64,000 bases of DNA from Candidatus Nitrotoga fabula. GTDB taxonomy: Bacteria; Pseudomonadota; Gammaproteobacteria; Burkholderiales; Gallionellaceae. Position numbers and translations under genes: made by a program. Position 1 is the stretch's first letter, and the number at the start of each line of letters is the position of its first letter. Under the pieces are notes generated by a model. That model was not told the origin of the DNA. It worked only from the letters and a program-made list of their open reading frames with translations, and did not search any database. This document shows positions 61,729 to 64,000 of the stretch, one piece after another. The stretch spans positions 50,787-114,786 of the forward strand of contig NZ_CAJNBL010000006.1 in assembly GCF_905221025.1 (NCBI RefSeq). The letters are read 5' to 3'.

Positions 61729-62390
61729 GTAGACAAACTATCCTTGTAGGCCTTTAAAGCATCATCAATCTGGTCAAACCAGTATGCCTTACCGCCGTGA
61801 ATCCAGATACCCGCCGAACAAAATTGCTTGAGCGTGCCTTCACCATGAGAAACCATGATCAGGCCTGAACGGTCGGCAAGTTGCCGGAAGGCAGTGGCAG
61901 CCTTGTTTCTGAAAGCCGCATCTCCAGTTACAGTGACTTCATCAGAAATATACACATCAAAATCAAATGCAAGTGACAAGGCAAATTGCAGCCGCGACTT
62001 CATACCTGAAGAGTAGGTTTTAACCGGTTCATCAAAAGCATCGCCGATTTCTGCGAAACTTTGAATATAGGCAATGCGTTCTGGAATATCGTCTTCATGC
62101 CCATGAATGCGGCATACAAATTTACTGTTCTGTCTCCCTGTTAGGGATCCCTGTAATCCTCCTCCAAATCCCATAGGCCAGGAAACATGGCAATTGCGTT
62201 CGATACGCCCTCTGCTTGGCTGATCCACTCCCCCTATCATGCGCAATAACGTCGATTTCCCAGCTCCGTTGGCACCAATCAGACCGACATTAAGCTTGGG
62301 AGGAATAGAAAAAGACACCCCTTGCAAGACCCATTTACCAGGGGCATGATCGGTTTGATAACGTTTATAGACATCTTCTACCAGGATCAT
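61725..62390 (-). CDS. kpsT: Capsule ABC transporter ATP-binding protein
   Basis: A 221-residue ATPase. Walker A is GANGAGKSTLLRMIGG, the signature region is TYSSGMKSRLQFALSLAFDF, and Walker B with the catalytic Glu is DVYISDEVTVTGD. The family drives export of group 2 capsular polysaccharide on its lipid anchor. It lies between kpsM and kpsE with 4-nt overlaps at both ends. Confidence 0.95.
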   Translation of the reverse strand: MILVEDVYKRYQTDHAPGKWVLQGVSFSIPPKLNVGLIGANGAGKSTLLRMIGGVDQPSRGRIERNCHVSWPMGFGGGLQGSLTGRQNSKFVCRIHGHEDDIPERIAYIQSFAEIGDAFDEPVKTYSSGMKSRLQFALSLAFDFDVYISDEVTVTGDAAFRNKAATAFRQLADRSGLIMVSHGEGTLKQFCSAGIWIHGGKAYWFDQIDDALKAYKDSLST

Positions 62391-63172
62391 TGAGTTACCA
62401 TCCTCAGGCCGAACTGTCGATACAATGCCAACCCCAGAAAAACACTAACCAATGCAAATCCATGCAAATAAACAACACTCAGTTCTGGAACTGAATGATA
62501 GTGAAGGGAAAATCCGAGACGGGCTGCTTCCAGACCATGGGCAACAGGGTTAAGGAGCAGCCAATCCCGATAAGGCTGGGGTACTGCAGAAATAGGGAAC
62601 ATGACTCCAGAAATGATATACAGTGGCATCATGATCAGATGGATGATCCTGCTTAATTCTGGCACCAATTCAATAGCCACAGACATAACCAGGCCAAAAC
62701 CCAGGCCAAACAGCCATATCCCTAAAAATGCGTTGATTACCCCCAGCGGATCTGCGGCCGACACAGAAAGCCCGAACAAAGCCGCACCGGCCAGCAGGAT
62801 CATGATAATGATTGCCATGAGGAATCCTTCCAGCCCCGCACGCACCAGCGCGGAATCCACAGGCTTGACCTGACGGTATGCAAAAAGCGCCTGGTTGGAA
62901 CCAACTGCATTCATGACCTGCATTGCGGTGCGGCGAAACATAAAAAATGCCAGCAACCCGACCATAAGCCATATCGCCATGTCAATACCACCCACCGACT
63001 GTATACGGGCGGTTGCGAAGATGAGCATGAGGAAAGCCACATGCAGCACTGGTTCTGCAATTAACCAGAACCAGGCTGCGCGACCGGTAAACGCCCGGCT
63101 CAAAGCCTCACGAAGAAAAAGCGCTTTCCAGACGGAAAGAGTAATAGCAAGAGGGGTGCGGGCAGAACGCAT
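62387..63172 (-). CDS. kpsM: Capsule ABC transporter permease
   Basis: A 261-residue ABC-2 type permease with six hydrophobic segments. The start at 63172 (MRSARTPLAITLSVWKALFL) fits the family; the frame is open to 63232 without similarity. FLREALSRAFTGRAAWFWLI, FRRTAMQVMNAVGSNQALFA and YRQVKPVDSALVRAGLEGFL are typical of KpsM. It is the first gene of the capsule block. Confidence 0.94.
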   Translation of the reverse strand: MRSARTPLAITLSVWKALFLREALSRAFTGRAAWFWLIAEPVLHVAFLMLIFATARIQSVGGIDMAIWLMVGLLAFFMFRRTAMQVMNAVGSNQALFAYRQVKPVDSALVRAGLEGFLMAIIIMILLAGAALFGLSVSAADPLGVINAFLGIWLFGLGFGLVMSVAIELVPELSRIIHLIMMPLYIISGVMFPISAVPQPYRDWLLLNPVAHGLEAARLGFSLHYHSVPELSVVYLHGFALVSVFLGLALYRQFGLRMVTQ

Positions 63173-63835
63173 ATTACTTACTATCCACTGACAACATGAA
63201 AACACCACGAATTTTCTGAACGAAAAATCCAAAATTACATACCCTCAATGCAGAAACCGCCCTGTTTCGATGATAGTCTTCCTGGTCATTCTGGATACGC
63301 TGAAAAACATATGACAAAGAGATGATATGCATTGGGGATTTTAATTTTTTGAATTACTGAGTAATTGACCTGCATTTATACAGTTTTGCCTTATTCTTGT
63401 GCCTGTCTAAACAGCGCTTTGCTACCAATAAAAACGCATTCCATAAAAATTCTCAAACTTGCAAATCCATTACGGACTTCCTGTTTTATTGGATATCCAC
63501 CGGCAATTTGCTATGTCACCCTGAATACCCACATACTCTTCCATTCAACAATCCAAGACTAATCTACGCCTTCCATTGGCAAACAGATAGCTGTCAAACT
63601 TAACAGTTGAATTTCATTTCATTATTAAAATCAATCAGTAACCATATTGTTAATTCTATAAGCAACAGCATTTCTCAAATACGGATATGTAACCTCATGC
63701 AAAAATATGGTCTCTCAATTTTTGTAATCTAAATTCCAGCATGTATGGCTTCAAAGAAGATAGCCGGCACTGCCGCAATCTGCCCATCTTGTCCGCGTTA
63801 AGATTCTTGTACGTTACCCCCTCCAATTGGAACCC
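63173..63835. promoter_or_regulatory. AT-rich region upstream of the capsule operon
   Basis: About 660 bases, much richer in A+T than the genes on either side, especially 63340-63730. No reading frame is convincing. It should contain the promoter of the kpsM block. The AT-richness would suit binding by a nucleoid silencer such as an H-NS/MvaT-type protein, but I cannot point to a defined site. Confidence 0.4.
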
Positions 63836-64000
63836 TTATTTCGACGTCTCGTAACCAATTTGGACACCCTGCTTCTCCACCTCGATCCAGGAAGCAAAGA
63901 TCAGGTGGCCATCAATCCGCATCGGAGGTCCGGCACGGTGTGACCTGAATCCGGCATTCCTCAGCAGCCGCTCTATGCCCAGTGGAGAGACGGTAATCAG
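63836..64000 (-). CDS. C-terminus of a probable N-acyl amino acid synthase (FeeM-like)
   Basis: The minus strand is open from the right edge to TAA at 63836-63838, giving 54 residues: ITVSPLGIERLLRNAGFRSH then RAGPPMRIDGHLIFASWIEV. The pattern SPLGIE.LL...G...HRAGPP..IDGH..FA.WIE is the C-terminal end of FeeM-like acyltransferases of the GNAT fold, often linked to PEP-CTERM/exosortase systems. Only the tail is in the window, so the assignment is modest. Confidence 0.5.
   Translation of the reverse strand: MITVSPLGIERLLRNAGFRSHRAGPPMRIDGHLIFASWIEVEKQGVQIGYETSK

Overview
The window looks like a chromosomal segment of a betaproteobacterium, most likely of the Nitrosomonadales. This is an inference from gene families (a beta-type malate dehydrogenase, three-subunit PntAA/PntAB/PntB transhydrogenase, a Mrp antiporter operon with fused A and B subunits, and a KpsMTED/KpsCS capsule locus), not from a marker gene. 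No rRNA, tRNA or CRISPR array was recognised. Most of it is ordinary core chromosome, with one small accessory island and one large capsule region.

Positions 1-10.2 kb hold energy and redox genes: a truncated cstA, mdh, a 38-residue membrane ORF, pntB-pntAB-pntAA, and a 1194-residue fused FAD/Fe-S oxidoreductase. From 10.4 to 20.6 kb lie housekeeping genes: mutL-miaA (4-nt overlap), typA, a DEAD-box helicase with a long leader and a strong terminator, map and glnD. Positions 20.7-22.0 kb carry a secreted protein, a DUF2132 protein and a cupin. Positions 22.2-28.2 kb carry a compact six-gene Mrp Na+/H+ antiporter operon whose first gene fuses MrpA and MrpB.

Positions 28.2-31.1 kb form an accessory island between mrpG and the 3' end of guaA. 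It contains a nine-copy heptamer repeat, a broken HTH gene, a three-gene stop/start-overlapping cassette (HNH nuclease, unknown protein, minimal nucleotidyltransferase with an intact acidic triad), and the debris of a tyrosine recombinase next to guaA. The cassette is the best candidate here for an undescribed, possibly defence-related, system.

Positions 31.1-42.5 kb return to core genes: guaA, guaB, two DUF1566 paralogues, a VOC protein, htpG, a HIT protein, an FGGY kinase, ppa, and an orphan phage-type RuvC-like protein that has lost its first catalytic Asp.

Positions 42.6-63.2 kb form an ABC-transporter-dependent (group 2-like) capsule locus, all on the minus strand. The upstream block is kpsM-kpsT-kpsE-kpsD-wecB-wecC, then a 1507-residue multi-domain glycosyltransferase, a secreted protein and an alpha/beta-hydrolase-like protein. 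After a terminator at 49.4 kb comes a second block: glmS, a CgeB-type glycosyltransferase, KpsC split into two genes, and kpsS. The pathway is readable: GlmS makes GlcN-6-P feeding UDP-GlcNAc, WecB makes UDP-ManNAc, WecC oxidises it to UDP-ManNAcA, the glycosyltransferases polymerise, KpsC/KpsS build the Kdo linker, and KpsMTED export. The window ends in the C-terminus of a probable FeeM-like acyltransferase.
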